A stretch of DNA of 64,000 bases from Cladophialophora immunda (GCF_000835495.1 NW_015622542.1:5044485-5108484), one strand, 5' to 3'; positions 21,225 to 33,773 are shown, counted from the first letter of the stretch. Translations and numbers: made by a program. The notes: a model not told the origin generated them from the letters alone.

Positions 21225-22655
21225 TTATCCCGCAGCAACGCCACCTCTAGGCGCGACCATCCGTCTGCGAGCGCGGCAATTTTTAACACAAAGACCGTTA
21301 AATACCTTGAGAGGATCACTAGTAGAGGATGCCCCATTCGCAGTCTGATCTGCCCCTCGATCGGCTTCCGAGGTCCGTCTGATGCCTGCTGCACGCTCCA
21401 ATTTTGCTAGATATTCGGATCTTTTCATCCGTTCGGGGTTGTAGCAGTCCGCACACCACCACTGATGACAACTGTCGCAGTGTCGATTCGCGAGGCACCA
21501 GGTGCAAGAAACGATGAGTCGCTGGGGAAGAACCCGGCCATCCTCGGCGAAGCGTAGTGGAGGTCGGACAGCATCAACCAGCTTTCCAGAGTGCGGTGGA
21601 GGCCACAGTAGTGGAAACTCGCGGAGATCGCTCTCGCCCCAGACAGGCGCACCGTGGGGACTTCGACCACAGCTTGAACATCCTGCTGGCCCGAGAGCCA
21701 CACTCGCCAGCGGAGGGATACCGGGCTTGTTTTCCGTAAGGTAATCTCTAGACGCTGGATGAAGAACAGGGGCCATGTCAGCGTGCATGTGGGTACATAA
21801 AACAGCATCGAAACTGATTACGCCTTGGCATGTTTGCAATGTCTCCTCCCAGGAGGTTCGCGCGGCACGACCTTGAGCTATGACGAAGCCTGAATTCGCA
21901 TACCATCGTCCCGAGGAGCGTGGCCTGGCTGCCTCATTCGTACTCGATTGGCCTTGGAACCGAGAGCTCTCGAATTCCACCCCGCCCATGGTGTCGAAAT
22001 TGTAATGAAAGGCATGACTGAAGTCGACGTCATGTACCTGGCTGACTGACGGTGGAGGAGTGAAGATGTACAGCCCCTGTAGTCGAGGAGTCCCTTCAGG
22101 TCTACTTGGTCGGCATAGGTGGCAGAGAAGCTGTTGTAGCTTGTATTGATTGATGTTGAGACATCGCCGTATGCTGAGGAGACGAACATTGTATTCATTT
22201 CTGGTGACGATATCATTGATCAGATCAACGGTGACCGACGCCAGATCATCGAGGACCAAAGTCTGAACATTCTGAAGGACCTTCATCTTCCCCAGTCTCG
22301 CTAGGACGAAGCGGAGTGGACCGGCATAAAATTCATCCTCAGTCAGGTTCTCGTCCATTCGTTCCGCGCGCCAGGAATGGCCGCCGGAATCAATTCTCGT
22401 CAGGAGATTGGGAGGAACATATGCTCCTCGACACTTTGAAAGGTCAACATATCGGAAGACGCTTGCTGTGCGGAGGAATAGATCCCGCAGAGACCGGCAT
22501 GTTCTGGCTAAGGCGAAGATGGTGGAGAGAGGCAGATATGGCAAGGTGTTGTCAAGGACGATGGAGTTGGACAGGACATCGAGCAGGGATGGCGGCAAGT
22601 TGTCTGAGAGAGCCTGGGACTCGATGGACATGGCAGGCACTTCGATCGACGGCAT
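21225..22655 (-). CDS. F-box protein with zinc-binding segment
   Basis: 476 residues from the ATG at 22655, read without introns. A second ATG follows at 22631, and the frame is open upstream to a non-ATG codon at 22712. The F-box lies near the N-terminus (LPYLPLSTIFALARTCRSL, then FRYVDLSKC). A leucine-rich stretch follows (VQTLVLDDLASVTVDLINDI), then a C-terminal Cys/His cluster CTWCLANRHCDSCHQWWCADCY. Such proteins serve as substrate adaptors in SCF ubiquitin ligases, and this family is widespread in Pezizomycotina with unknown targets. The end of the unspliced version, KVFNGLCVKNC plus a Gly-rich tail, itself matches the ending of some family members. A downstream Cys-rich exon (20764-20970) offers another ending. 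Confidence 0.75.
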   Translation of the reverse strand: MPSIEVPAMSIESQALSDNLPPSLLDVLSNSIVLDNTLPYLPLSTIFALARTCRSLRDLFLRTASVFRYVDLSKCRGAYVPPNLLTRIDSGGHSWRAERMDENLTEDEFYAGPLRFVLARLGKMKVLQNVQTLVLDDLASVTVDLINDIVTRNEYNVRLLSIRRCLNINQYKLQQLLCHLCRPSRPEGTPRLQGLYIFTPPPSVSQVHDVDFSHAFHYNFDTMGGVEFESSRFQGQSSTNEAARPRSSGRWYANSGFVIAQGRAARTSWEETLQTCQGVISFDAVLCTHMHADMAPVLHPASRDYLTENKPGIPPLASVALGPAGCSSCGRSPHGAPVWGESDLREFPLLWPPPHSGKLVDAVRPPLRFAEDGRVLPQRLIVSCTWCLANRHCDSCHQWWCADCYNPERMKRSEYLAKLERAAGIRRTSEADRGADQTANGASSTSDPLKVFNGLCVKNCRARRRMVAPRGGVAAG

Positions 22656-23299
22656 GCTAGTATTGCTCCGGGCAATGATGTTCAAAAGAGGAGCGTTCGG
22701 CCTGAAACTCAATCAGGTGCGGTGGTTAAAAGGAGGTCGGTTTTGGGGAGAGAGAAGGAGCGGTCAAAACACCAGCCACGATGATACGGTGGCAACAGCT
22801 GGCACGACGCGATGGGATAAGGGTGGATGTCGATAGGAGGATGGTTGATGAGAAGTAAATGCATGTCGGTGAGATGGTGGTGAGTCAAATATCCACTAAG
22901 CCGGATCCAGACGGCCGCGAGGACCACGTTGGGGGCGCTAACCATATTGGGACAGGACGTGGGATGTCCACGAGGCTGCGTTGAGACCGCCACATGCACC
23001 ATGAGCGCAGACCCAGCGCACACAACGCAATATTAGAGGGATGCGAAGAGAGAAAAAATAGGGCCGGGTCCTGGTGTTATCCCGTTTAGGCTCATGCCCA
23101 TGCTTCGTATTTCATTCATGTCTCGTATGTGCTAGCTCCGACCTCGACATTTGGTTTTGATTCCTACGTCCAGAAGCTCCCACCTCCACCCAAACACGAC
23201 TCTGCAACAAACTTGTTGGACCATTGAAGCACTAAAGCGTGAATTGGCAAACAGTGCCGTGAAACCTGTTGCTAAAATACCTCGTAGTGGTGGCTGTAA
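22656..23299. other. Intergenic, promoter of F-box gene
   Basis: About 640 bp upstream of the minus-strand F-box gene and downstream of the minus-strand scramblase gene. No supported frame. Confidence 0.45.
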
Positions 23300-25640
23300 T
23301 CATTGTACCTTCTTCCCTTTGCTCGTCCCTAGGTCCATCAAGTCAATCATGGCTAGACCGACCCTCTCACACTCTGCCCAATTACGCTGCCGCATCCAAA
23401 ACCTCTCGGATGAACTTTCCGCAGTGTTGGTCGTAGATGCACTCTGATTCCTTGCATCTTCTTCCAGACTCTGTCTCGTGATACTAGCGAATGCGTGCTC
23501 TCCGGTTTCGGTCACCAATGGGCTGTTAGGAGGCGAGGCGAGGGGTTTGACAGCGTGGCCCAGCCCAGCTTCCTCGAGGTACTTGCGACGGACCATGAAG
23601 CGTTCGCTGCGTTCCTTGCGCATGGCCGCAGAGTCGAGTTTGCTGATCGCTGTCCTGACCAACAGTCGCACCAACAGGAAGGTATGCTCAGAGACAAAGA
23701 CGCTGAGCAGGAGTGCCCACAGTTTCATCGCATGAGGTCTGCCATCCGGCCCATGTCCGTCACCACCCGAAAACATGTAGACCAGCGCCGCAGAGGTGAT
23801 GCTGCCAAGCCAGGCGAGGAACTCGAGACTATCGAGCCAAGGACCAATGGTATCTGCTCGGGCAGGATTGGGCCGTCGGCATTCGACCGTCAGTTTGAAG
23901 GTGTCTCCTCTCAACTCAATCCAATTATTGATAAAATAGGAGACTGGTGTGAGTGGCCATATCACACTGAAGAGCGAGAGGTAGCCGAACTGCATGCACA
24001 TCTCCCGTAGGTCTGAGGTGACATCGTATTCTGGAAGAGCAGCCTCTTCGCGGACTCGAGTGAGGAATTCCTTCTCCTCGGGTGGATCGTGGTCCGCGAC
24101 GGAAGGTGTGGTGCCGCCCTGCTTCTCCGCACGCTGGGATTTGATTTCCTTGAACTTCTTGGTTCCCCTCTGTGTGACGACTGGCATGACTGTCTCCATG
24201 GCGAAATTGACGACTTGGGCGGTGACGGCGAAATAGATCATCTGGTTGCGTAGGCGGTTGGGGTTGATGCTGAAGGCCGCCGGAGACGGGGTCTGAAGCT
24301 GCTTTTCGTCCTCGGCGAATGGTTTGACTGTCAAACCGAAGATATCCAGATAAGGCACCAAGAGGGAGGCGAAAGGGACATACACGAAAGAAGTTAAGAA
24401 GATGGCTGTGTACGAGGTGATAAAGTTGATGACGAAGACCTTGGAGATCATCGCCTTGTCATGGGCATCCTGGGTCTCGTAGTTTTCGTAGAACGTAAGC
24501 TTTTCGGCAAATCCAGTCAGGAAATTGCTGATAGTGGGGACGGCAAGGGTGAGGAGAATGGTGGGAAGGAAGACGAGGATGGACTTCAGAGGGCCGTCGT
24601 AGACTTCGGAGATGAAGATTTCAATGGCGTAGCAGGTGCAGATGACTGCCCCGAGTGCAACAACGCACAAGGCTGCTAGTGGGATCTGGAGGAGTTGTCT
24701 CTGGAGTCGCTTCATTGCGGGGAAGTACGCAACCTTTTCGCCCGTAACAGGGTCCGTGGTGACCTTTTCCGGTTCAAATTCTCTGCGTTTGTCCTCGATC
24801 AAAGAAACCCTCTTGACGTTCCATCGAATAGCCAATTCTCGTTCTTGACGTTTCCAGTATTCAACGAATATGACACACCACAGGCCATTGACAATTGCGT
24901 AGATAGGTGAGTAGCTGCCCAGGAGCACCCAGCAGGAGAAGCCGAAGGCAGCGGGGAAGATCATGAAGGAGAAGTAAGATTGCAGGAATGCATAGTAGTA
25001 GCCAATCTATCCTCACTAGTCAGCTCGCAAGTACATAGCAGAATCAGGGAGGAGACGGGCCTTTTCGCCGACGGTGTTGCGGATTTCGTCCAGATCATCG
25101 GGTGTTAGAAACGTCTTGCGTGTGAACTCGGTCAGCCATGCCTTGTTTTTGACGTGGTCGTGTAAGGGAAACACAGCTTCAACATTCTTCCATTCGCCGT
25201 GTTTTGGTGTGATGCCAGCTCCTCCTTCTTCACGTGGGCAGCATATCATGTGGTGAATGTGTCGATGACGCTCGGCAATGGTGAGAGGCTCGGAGGTAAG
25301 GGTCTGGGCTGCGTCATTGCTGGGTTGAAGTTGTCGAACTCCGTGTAACCAGTCTTTTATTCTCGACCGATATACCACGTCTGCAAATATCTTCTCGTCG
25401 GCAGCCTTGACAAAGACCAGGAGGGACGTTTCATCGCCGCGTCGTACTTCGGTGGTCAGCCCGGTCTCAGTGAGAGCTCGAATGAGCTTCTTGAACTGGG
25501 TGACGCCAGCTTCTTTGTCTGCCCAGTGTCAGTTTCAACACCTGTGGGGTAGAGAGTGTGGATTTAGCACCATCGTTGGGCACCCGGTAGCTAATGACAT
25601 AGTCAACATCGAAGTTTGTCTGGAGCACCTTGGAAGCCAT
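23300..25640 (-). CDS. TMEM16/anoctamin family lipid scramblase
   Basis: Three exons, 25640-25571, 25518-25061 and 25006-23300, give 744 residues, close to the Aspergillus and Nectria TMEM16 scramblases. Intron 1 is 52 nt (GTGCTA...GGGCAG). Intron 2 is 54 nt and appears to begin with GC (AAAAG/GCCCGT) and end in GATAG. This is the only join found that restores the conserved GEK-IGYYYAFLQSYF around it. The N-terminal ferredoxin-like domain contains YVISYRVPND and GAGITPKHGEWKNVEAIFPLH-type sequence. Ten membrane helices follow. All five Ca2+ ligands of fungal homologues appear: E447 (FAMETV), D508 and E511 (DLREM), E540 and D544 (ELRGD). A Ca2+-activated, non-selective lipid scramblase at the plasma membrane or ER is expected. 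Confidence 0.93.
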
Positions 25641-26183
25641 AATGGGAGCGAGACGGAGAGATGAGGAAAGTAGACGTAAGGGAACAGAGCGCGGGCTTGC
25701 CCCAGCAGGGAGTCTTCGACAGAGCGATACCTTATCAGAAAGCTATCTTTGCAGAAGAGTTGAATTGAGGAAACTTGGAAATCGAGTTGTACAGCCAGCC
25801 CCATGAACGGGAGGTTTGATCATCGGTTTGGGCGCGACGTCATCAGCATAGCAGATCTAGTGCTGGGCCAGACCATTCCTAAAATAGCTAGCATATCATT
25901 ACCTCAGCATTCTCGTCAATCGACCAATCGGGCGGCTAGGATAGCCGCTAGCTCCATCAAGCAAAAGGTCAAAAGTGAGCCTCGGCATCAGGAAACACCA
26001 GTAAGTGTAGCCGCTTGCTAACCATTGATGGTACGCTTATCCACGGCCTGAGAAGGAGGACATCATCTCGGTCCTTTCTTTTAAATTAGCCCATCTCTCG
26101 TCTCGAGTCCAGAGTACTTCGGCACCTCTTTTTCTCGAGCAAGAACGAGCCACGTCTCTGTGGAAAGGAGCTCATAAGCAATC
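25641..26183. other. Divergent promoter region
   Basis: About 540 bp between the starts of the scramblase (minus) and the FMN oxidase (plus). No gene. The last 100 nt before the oxidase start are pyrimidine-rich. Confidence 0.45.
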
Positions 26184-27518
26184 ATGACCAACAAGACCGA
26201 AGCCACTAGATGGAACCAATCCTATACAGAGCCGGATCCAAACAACTATTCTGCATACCAACGAGAGATCTACAGCTCTTTGCAGGCTCCTACCTTCTCG
26301 ACCAAGCCGTCCGAATGGGAATCTCTAGCTCGCTCCAAAGTTCCTGCGGCCAACTTCGGCTATGTTTATGGGTCAGCGAGCAGTGGTAAAACTCACACTG
26401 CCAACATTTCTGCGTTTGATCGGTACCGAATCCGGCCCCATATGCTAGTCAATGCCACTCGTCGCGATATGAGTGTCGAGCTATTCGGAACCAAGTATCG
26501 CAGTCCACTTCTGTTAGCCCCAGTTGGGGTCCAGAATATTATGCATGAGGATGCTGAAGAGGCGACCGCAAAAGCTTGTCAAAAAGTCGGTATACCTATG
26601 ATTCTCTCCTCCGCTGCCACGAGAACCATCGAACAAGTGGCTGCGGCCAATGGCGCTGGATACCGTTGGTATCAACTTTACTGGCCGAGGCCTCAGTGGG
26701 AAGAAGTTACCGTTAGCCTGCTAAATAGAGCGAAAGCCAGCGGGTATAAGGTCCTTGTCGTCACATTGGACACCTTCAACCTAGCCTGGAGGCCAACCGA
26801 TCTGGACACTGCATATCTGCCTTTTATCTGGGGTGACGGCTGTCAGATTGGACACTCTGACCCGGTGTTCAATCGCAGATATGAAGAAATCCAGAAGAAC
26901 GACACAAGAGGCTACGGAGAGAAATTGGCCGAGCTTTGGGCGATGATGAAGAGACCGGGTTCCGTTTACGGGGCGGCGCGAGTGCTAACAAACGTGTCTC
27001 TATTGCAAAAGTCAAGGGCTTGGTTAGACGTCTTGAACTCTGGGACGTACAGGGAGTGGAAGCACTTGGAAATTCTAAAGAAGCTCTGGGACGGGCCAAT
27101 TGTCCTCAAAGGGATCCAGACGGTGGACGACGCTCACAGAGCCATTGATTATGGAATGGATGGCATCATTGTGAGCAACCACGGAGGACGACAGTGTGAT
27201 GGTGCTATCGCTTCCCTCGATGCTTTGGCCGAGATTGCCGCCGACGAAAGGGTTAAACGATCTAATCTGACTTTGATATTCGACAGTGGTATCCGTACTG
27301 GGAGTGACGTCCTAAAAGCATTAGCACTAGGCGCAAAGGCTGTTTGCATCGGCAGACCTTTCATGTATGGTCTTGCCATCGGGGGACAAGAAGGGGTAGA
27401 GCATGTCCTCAGGTGTTTGCTTGCTGACACTGATAATATGCTGGGGAATATGGGCAAGACCAGTGTGAAAGACCTCAGCCGACATGACTTACAGATCAGG
27501 TCAGAATCAAAGCTGTAG
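26184..27518 (+). CDS. Peroxisomal FMN-dependent 2-hydroxy-acid oxidase
   Basis: Single exon, 444 residues. Members oxidise L-2-hydroxy acids such as lactate or glycolate with FMN. Active-site elements are in order: WYQLYW (Tyr), VVTLDT (Asp), LKGIQ (the FMN-binding Lys), SNHGGRQCDGA (the catalytic His and substrate Arg), then FDSGIRTGSDVLKALALGA and IGRPFMYGL for the FMN phosphate. The sequence AWRPTDLDTAYLPF followed by a Gly-rich GDG loop resembles the lactate 2-monooxygenase branch more than plant glycolate oxidase. No b5 domain is present, unlike cytochrome b2. The protein ends in SKL, a canonical peroxisomal targeting signal, so H2O2-forming oxidase activity in peroxisomes is inferred. 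Confidence 0.9.
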   Translation: MTNKTEATRWNQSYTEPDPNNYSAYQREIYSSLQAPTFSTKPSEWESLARSKVPAANFGYVYGSASSGKTHTANISAFDRYRIRPHMLVNATRRDMSVELFGTKYRSPLLLAPVGVQNIMHEDAEEATAKACQKVGIPMILSSAATRTIEQVAAANGAGYRWYQLYWPRPQWEEVTVSLLNRAKASGYKVLVVTLDTFNLAWRPTDLDTAYLPFIWGDGCQIGHSDPVFNRRYEEIQKNDTRGYGEKLAELWAMMKRPGSVYGAARVLTNVSLLQKSRAWLDVLNSGTYREWKHLEILKKLWDGPIVLKGIQTVDDAHRAIDYGMDGIIVSNHGGRQCDGAIASLDALAEIAADERVKRSNLTLIFDSGIRTGSDVLKALALGAKAVCIGRPFMYGLAIGGQEGVEHVLRCLLADTDNMLGNMGKTSVKDLSRHDLQIRSESKL

Positions 27519-27557
27519 ATAGGTTGATAGAAAAGCCTTCCTTTTCGGTCCTCCGGG

Positions 27558-27875
27558 ATGAACAACAAAGCTCACGTCGATCACCAACATCTCAACTGGA
27601 GCAATCAGACGTTCTCGACCCGGCGCAGTGTCAGATCTGTCACAAGGCTGCCCAAGCCTTACGCTCCGAATCAGGGTATCGAGACCCTGATCAGCACGAT
27701 GAACAAAAGAGATGCTTTGTACGAACGGCCGCCGCCCCTGGATCATTATGACTTCTATCATGCGATTTGTGTAGAGTGGCAGAACGGCATTGCTGAGCGC
27801 AGGGGTGCCGCCAGAGTGCCCAAAAGTGTATGGGAGCGGATCGCCGAGTTGGGGGTTGAGGTCAGGCTAGGATGA
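27558..27875 (+). CDS. Small hypothetical protein, possible remnant
   Basis: 105 residues from an ATG 40 nt after the oxidase stop. The last 45 residues, with DFYHAICVEWQNGIAERRG and a VPKSVWERI...VEVRLG ending, look like the C-terminal motif of a large set of fungal hypothetical proteins (pattern YYVMCVEWEDGVAYR followed by W-E and LG). Those proteins are usually longer. Here the N-terminus may be missing or lie in an unrecognised exon, or this is a truncated duplicate. No function can be given. Confidence 0.4.
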   Translation: MNNKAHVDHQHLNWSNQTFSTRRSVRSVTRLPKPYAPNQGIETLISTMNKRDALYERPPPLDHYDFYHAICVEWQNGIAERRGAARVPKSVWERIAELGVEVRLG

Positions 27876-28669
27876 AAACGAAACTTCTGCATTTTTCGTG
27901 CAAGTATTGTGCGATTAATTTGGCAGTCCTGGCTGACCGTGCGAGCATGGTTGACTGCACTGAATTTTCACGTTCATCAGTGAAAGTATCGCTCATCGTC
28001 TGGTTGGGAGAAACTTCAACATCTCATCCCTGGAAGAAATGGCGCATCCAGCGCAACCCCAAATTCGACCTGAGAAGTCGCTCTAGCAGGACAACCATTT
28101 ATTCATGCCTTCATTACTCCAAAATGATTAGACGGACCCTATGATTCTGGGGGCCAAACGGACAACACGTCGCCAAATTTTTACGTGAAGCCAACGCCAA
28201 ACCAATGGTTTTCATTCCGCCTTTGCTCCAAGTTGCGCCCGACCGCAGTAGCGCTCATGTTTGACCAGCTAGGGAGCCCAACCCTTGAGGGCAGCAGCAG
28301 AAGAACTGGCCAGCAAGTCCGCTGCCTTCTGTCTCGACTGCTGGCCACGGGTTGCACAGAAGCTACCAGATTGAGCCTCATGCCCCGGCGCAGGCAATCC
28401 CCAGATTCCGTCCAATTCGTCGGTCTTTTGGCTGCTTGGGCGCGTGGCTACTTTCCATTGGTAAACATGTGCCTTGCTAACACCCTAAGGGGAGCAAAAG
28501 AACGACAGGCTGGTGCCGTACAGCAATTCAGGTATACATAGCCGCGAAGGGCCCCCTCAGCCTGAGTGCGAAGCCTGCTCTTATGCAGCCTTCAGCACAG
28601 AAATCCAGCCGAATGTCAATATATCTTCATCCAAGGAGCTGACTGCCGTTGTACTTCCTCCGAAATAAC
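27876..28669. other. Intergenic, no gene seen
   Basis: About 800 bp before the orphan membrane protein. Small frames on both strands have no domain or splice support. Confidence 0.45.
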
Positions 28670-30819
28670 ATGAGCAGACTTGGACAACCACTGAGCGAAA
28701 GCAAACAAGACGCGGTCGAGGATGAGGAGCCGGCAGGAGGTAAAGCAGACGTTTTTGTCGATTCGACCGCCATTGTCACCGACGGACAGGTCATACGCAT
28801 CTTCTCGGTCTTGCAATCAAAGTCCCCAAAGCTGATCAAGGCATGGCTGTGGATTCTTGGGACGGCAATATTTTGTGGCTGGACCGCCTCTTTCGCCTAC
28901 GTCGTCTTCGTCAGCCCCAGCCCGGTCTGGCGGTTCTACGACTTTTCGCCCAGAATCACGGTCGCCGTGGTCAACCTTGCCTCTCACGTCGCAGTATATC
29001 TGGCTGGCTGCATGGTCCAAGCGACATTTGACGCAGTTTGCTGGGCAGTGATATCTGGTCGAGAAGGTGCTCCACTCAGGACATTTCTGGTCACGAAACA
29101 AGATACGGGAATAGAAGCTCTGGCTTCGCTGCTCTGGACATATGGAGGACACCAGCTGTGGGGCATTTTCAGGTACCTTGCGGCAGATATAAATCCCTGC
29201 AGAGCTTTTGAACGACCTGACAATCCGGACAGGCTCGCTCTCATGGCCGGCGGCTGGGTCATCGGCCTGCCGCTTCTCAGTAAGTCGGCAACTCTTTCTA
29301 TCTGACCTGACTGCATGGTAGCTGACACCTAAATCTCTTCAGGCGGCATATCGTATCGAGACGTCTTCTATCCCAGTAGAACGGTCCCTGTGGTCGGTGG
29401 GATCGCTCCTCTCCATGAGTCAGTCGTCGCACTGGAGAAGGCCAGCTACGGTGGCCAACAGCCAACTTTCCAAGAAGCAAGCATAAACACCATGCTCATC
29501 AGCTCGACCAACAGCATCCTCACCGACCCCAAGTTCGTTGCCAGCGTGGCTCCGATATCTCCACATTGCCAGGGGACTGATTGCAAGTCCTTGTTCCTGC
29601 CCGGCGGCTTAGAACTTGTCCTCAAGGCGGACGGGACGTCTCTGTTTGACGGGAAACAGCCGGACGACCCCGTCATCATTGTCCATGACGCTCCAGGTTA
29701 CCAAATAGAATTCTCGTCCCAGGACTACACCTTCAATACCTCTGTGGACTGTCAAGTTTACGGCCTGCCCGTCTCAGCCCTTTATGCATGTGTAGCAGGT
29801 CGTAACAACACGATATTCAGTGGTCAGTGGAACACAGAGGGAGCAATTTTGAGCATTGCTAACACTCGACTAATGTGACAGGCTTCGCAACCTGTCCTTT
29901 CGACTTGATGAGCGCCGGCTCTTGTCAATCGGACGTGTCGTGGACAGAGCACCTGCAGGCCTCGGCCGCCATGAACATCTATCAACGAACATCGACGGTC
30001 GCCTACGATCGCTCCAACTTTTCGATCTTGAGCATCGAATCCCTGGGCCCCGCGAAGGCTGCTAGTGACGAAGACTCGGTGGCCGACTTGCAAAAGCTCT
30101 TCGCGATCATGTATCCTCAGTTGACCACCATCCTCGAGGACATTGAGACGTCCCTGGTAAAATTTGACTCGGGCCAAGCGTGGACAGACCTCGCCTACCT
30201 GGCCTCGGTGTACTGCATCCAGGCCGAGATCACCGCGGCCGAGCTGTTTCTCAACAACGGCTATCCAAGCTGGATCAACGGTCAGCGGGACATCTTGGAG
30301 GGCTTCCTGACGATCCCCGTCCAGTTCGGGACGCTCCTGCTGCAGCAGATCGACAAGTCGGTCCTCCTTAGCGACCTGACCACCACGGCGTCCTTCGCCC
30401 GCGTGTCCTTCCGCGTAAGGTCGGAGCCCTGGACCATCATCATGTTCGCCTCGGTCGTCTCTGGCCTTGTGGTCAGTGCTGTCCTGTGCCTGCTGTACGC
30501 TCACTGGGCGGCACGGCGAAAGCCCGCGCCTGAGCTCTCCCCGACGATTCGCACCGCCTTCAGGAACGGAAACCCCTTCGACGCGCCGGCCATAGACATT
30601 TGGCAATCACTGAGCGGCCTCTTCGGCTGTACTCGGAGGAAGTACTCCTCTGCGCTTCAAGACACAGCGTGCGCCCGGGACACTCGTGTCGTTGCACGGA
30701 AGATAACTGGTGATATTCTGATCGCTGTTGATCGAGAACAAGGTAAGGGTGATCAGGGGAATAATTGTGCGTCAGGCTGGGAGAAAACCGGTTCCCGGCC
30801 CGTCGGATCTCCGACCTGA
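28670..30819 (+). CDS. Orphan fungal multi-pass membrane protein
   Basis: Three exons (28670-29279, 29343-29822, 29882-30819) with 63- and 59-nt introns give about 675 residues. The N-terminus is polar. Helices follow at LIKAWLWILGTAIFCGWTAS, ITVAVVNLASHVAVYLAG and LALMAGGWVIGLPLL, then a large domain with paired cysteines (HCQGTDC, TCPFDLMSAGSC) and a last helix IIMFASVVSGLVVSAVLCLL with a basic tail. The Cys pairs and N-glycosylation sequons suggest the big domain is outside the cell. Near the end, AACAAG/GTAAGGG at 30743 is a good donor. Splicing to 30823 would replace the last 26 residues by a tail ending at 30947 that contains PPPLKWWRK. I do not recognise the family. Confidence 0.75.
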
Positions 30820-31448
30820 AAGGAGATTTTGACTCACCACCACCGCTGAAATGGTGGCGAAAATCTCACCCAAAGGGTATCCTGATGTCCCAGATGAAGC
30901 TTGAGCCTGGAAGAGATAAGAGTACAGGGAATGGACGGGGTTGGTAGCCCATGTACTGTGTTGCAATCTGTGATATGGCCGGTGACGGTGGCGTATTTCG
31001 AGATGGGTTCCTAATTCATGGGCTTCGTTACCTGCATAACGAATTAGGCGGGGAGCAGAGACAAGAGAGGATCAAACGTTTTCTCATCTATTTTCCCTTT
31101 CAGAAACCCACAGTCTCGATCTGTACTTGATAGAGGACATTCTCGTCTTCTGACAAACCTTTGCAGGCAATTTACGCCAATTACTTCCTGAAGTTGATTT
31201 AGTGAATTCCACAGAGGGCGCTATTTCAGCCATACCCTCCACTCCAGCAGAGAATCCGATTGAAGCGACGTGACTCTTGTCTCCCCAGACGGTGATCCAA
31301 GCCGCGGGTTTTAGGAAAGGTTCCCTGTACCGCACCGTAGGTGGTTTGCCAATGGTCGGCAGTGATTCCCCGTACAAAAACTGCGCTATTTGGATGTCAT
31401 TTTTATTTTTTGAAACCAACTCAGACTGTTCAAGTTAAGGGACTAGAA
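30820..31448. other. Spacer, possible last exon of membrane protein
   Basis: Holds the possible final exon of the preceding gene (30823-30947) and the LYS1 promoter. A 111-codon minus-strand frame at 31084-31419 shows no recognisable domain and is not called. Confidence 0.4.
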
Positions 31449-33217
<1,769 letters not shown>

Positions 33218-33260
33218 ACTAGAAGAGATGGGTTTTCGCTAGCGGATTCATCGATTGCGT

Positions 33261-33350
33261 CACAGTATCCTCACGTGCCTTCGGGGAAATTCTTGCCCAC
33301 GCCATCCCAGAGAGCCGTCGGAAGTCCATGGATTCCTGGGAGACGAAGAA
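33261..33350 (-). repeat. Inverted copy of tyrosinase intron 1/exon 2 segment
   Basis: The reverse complement matches 36744-36833 of the tyrosinase gene at 86 of 90 positions, counted by eye. It covers the last 15 nt of intron 1 (with its acceptor AG) and the first 75 nt of exon 2. Read on the minus strand it encodes [21 protein letters not shown] and then a TGA created by one of the four changes. Since intron sequence is included, it arose by DNA duplication, not through mRNA. Confidence 0.9.
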
Positions 33351-33773
33351 AGCCGATTTCGACGCTTGGTGCATATCGAGTAAAGGGAAGAATTGAGCTC
33401 TCCTTCATTCCACTGGACGCGCTTACCCTGGTCTTTGTCCTTCGTTTGATACAACACCATGAATTGCTGGAGACATTCGTGGTCTTGAGATAGCAATTGG
33501 TAAAGCAGCGAGCGAAAACGGCCCAGTTGGCTTCGCTCGAGCTCTCTGCCGCGTGCATTGAAGAAGGAACATGCGACACCAGTAGTCGCCAGGCTTTTCT
33601 TGCGTTGAGCAGAATGGAAGGCTGCCTTCATGAGGGTCGATTTGCCAGAGCCTGGCTTCTCCTTAACCCAAAGAAGTCCTCGATCGAGGCTCACATTTTG
33701 ACGTTTTGGCCACGATTTGTAAGTAGAATGCGAAAGCAGCCATGAGCATGTTTCTTCAAGGGGTGCACTGATC
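33351..33773 (-). pseudogene. NACHT NTPase fragment, Walker A half
   Basis: A minus-strand frame reads LEETCSWLL, then GLLWVKEKPGSGKSTLMK (Walker A), CSFFNARG and LGRFRSLLYQLL, then a WNEGEL motif. This is the front of the nucleotide-binding domain in fungal NACHT/STAND proteins, the relatives of heterokaryon-incompatibility NLRs. It has no start codon and no effector domain, and it runs directly into the inverted tyrosinase fragment where the Walker B part should follow. The missing continuation lies beside it on the opposite strand (33854-34742). It is best read as half of a gene broken by inversion. Confidence 0.75.

Noticed and set aside
29824..30606. 260-codon minus-strand frame within the orphan membrane protein gene
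   Set aside because: It is antisense to a well-spliced plus-strand gene and shows no recognisable fold.
31084..31419. 111-codon minus-strand frame upstream of LYS1
   Set aside because: No recognisable domain, and it overlaps the probable LYS1 promoter.
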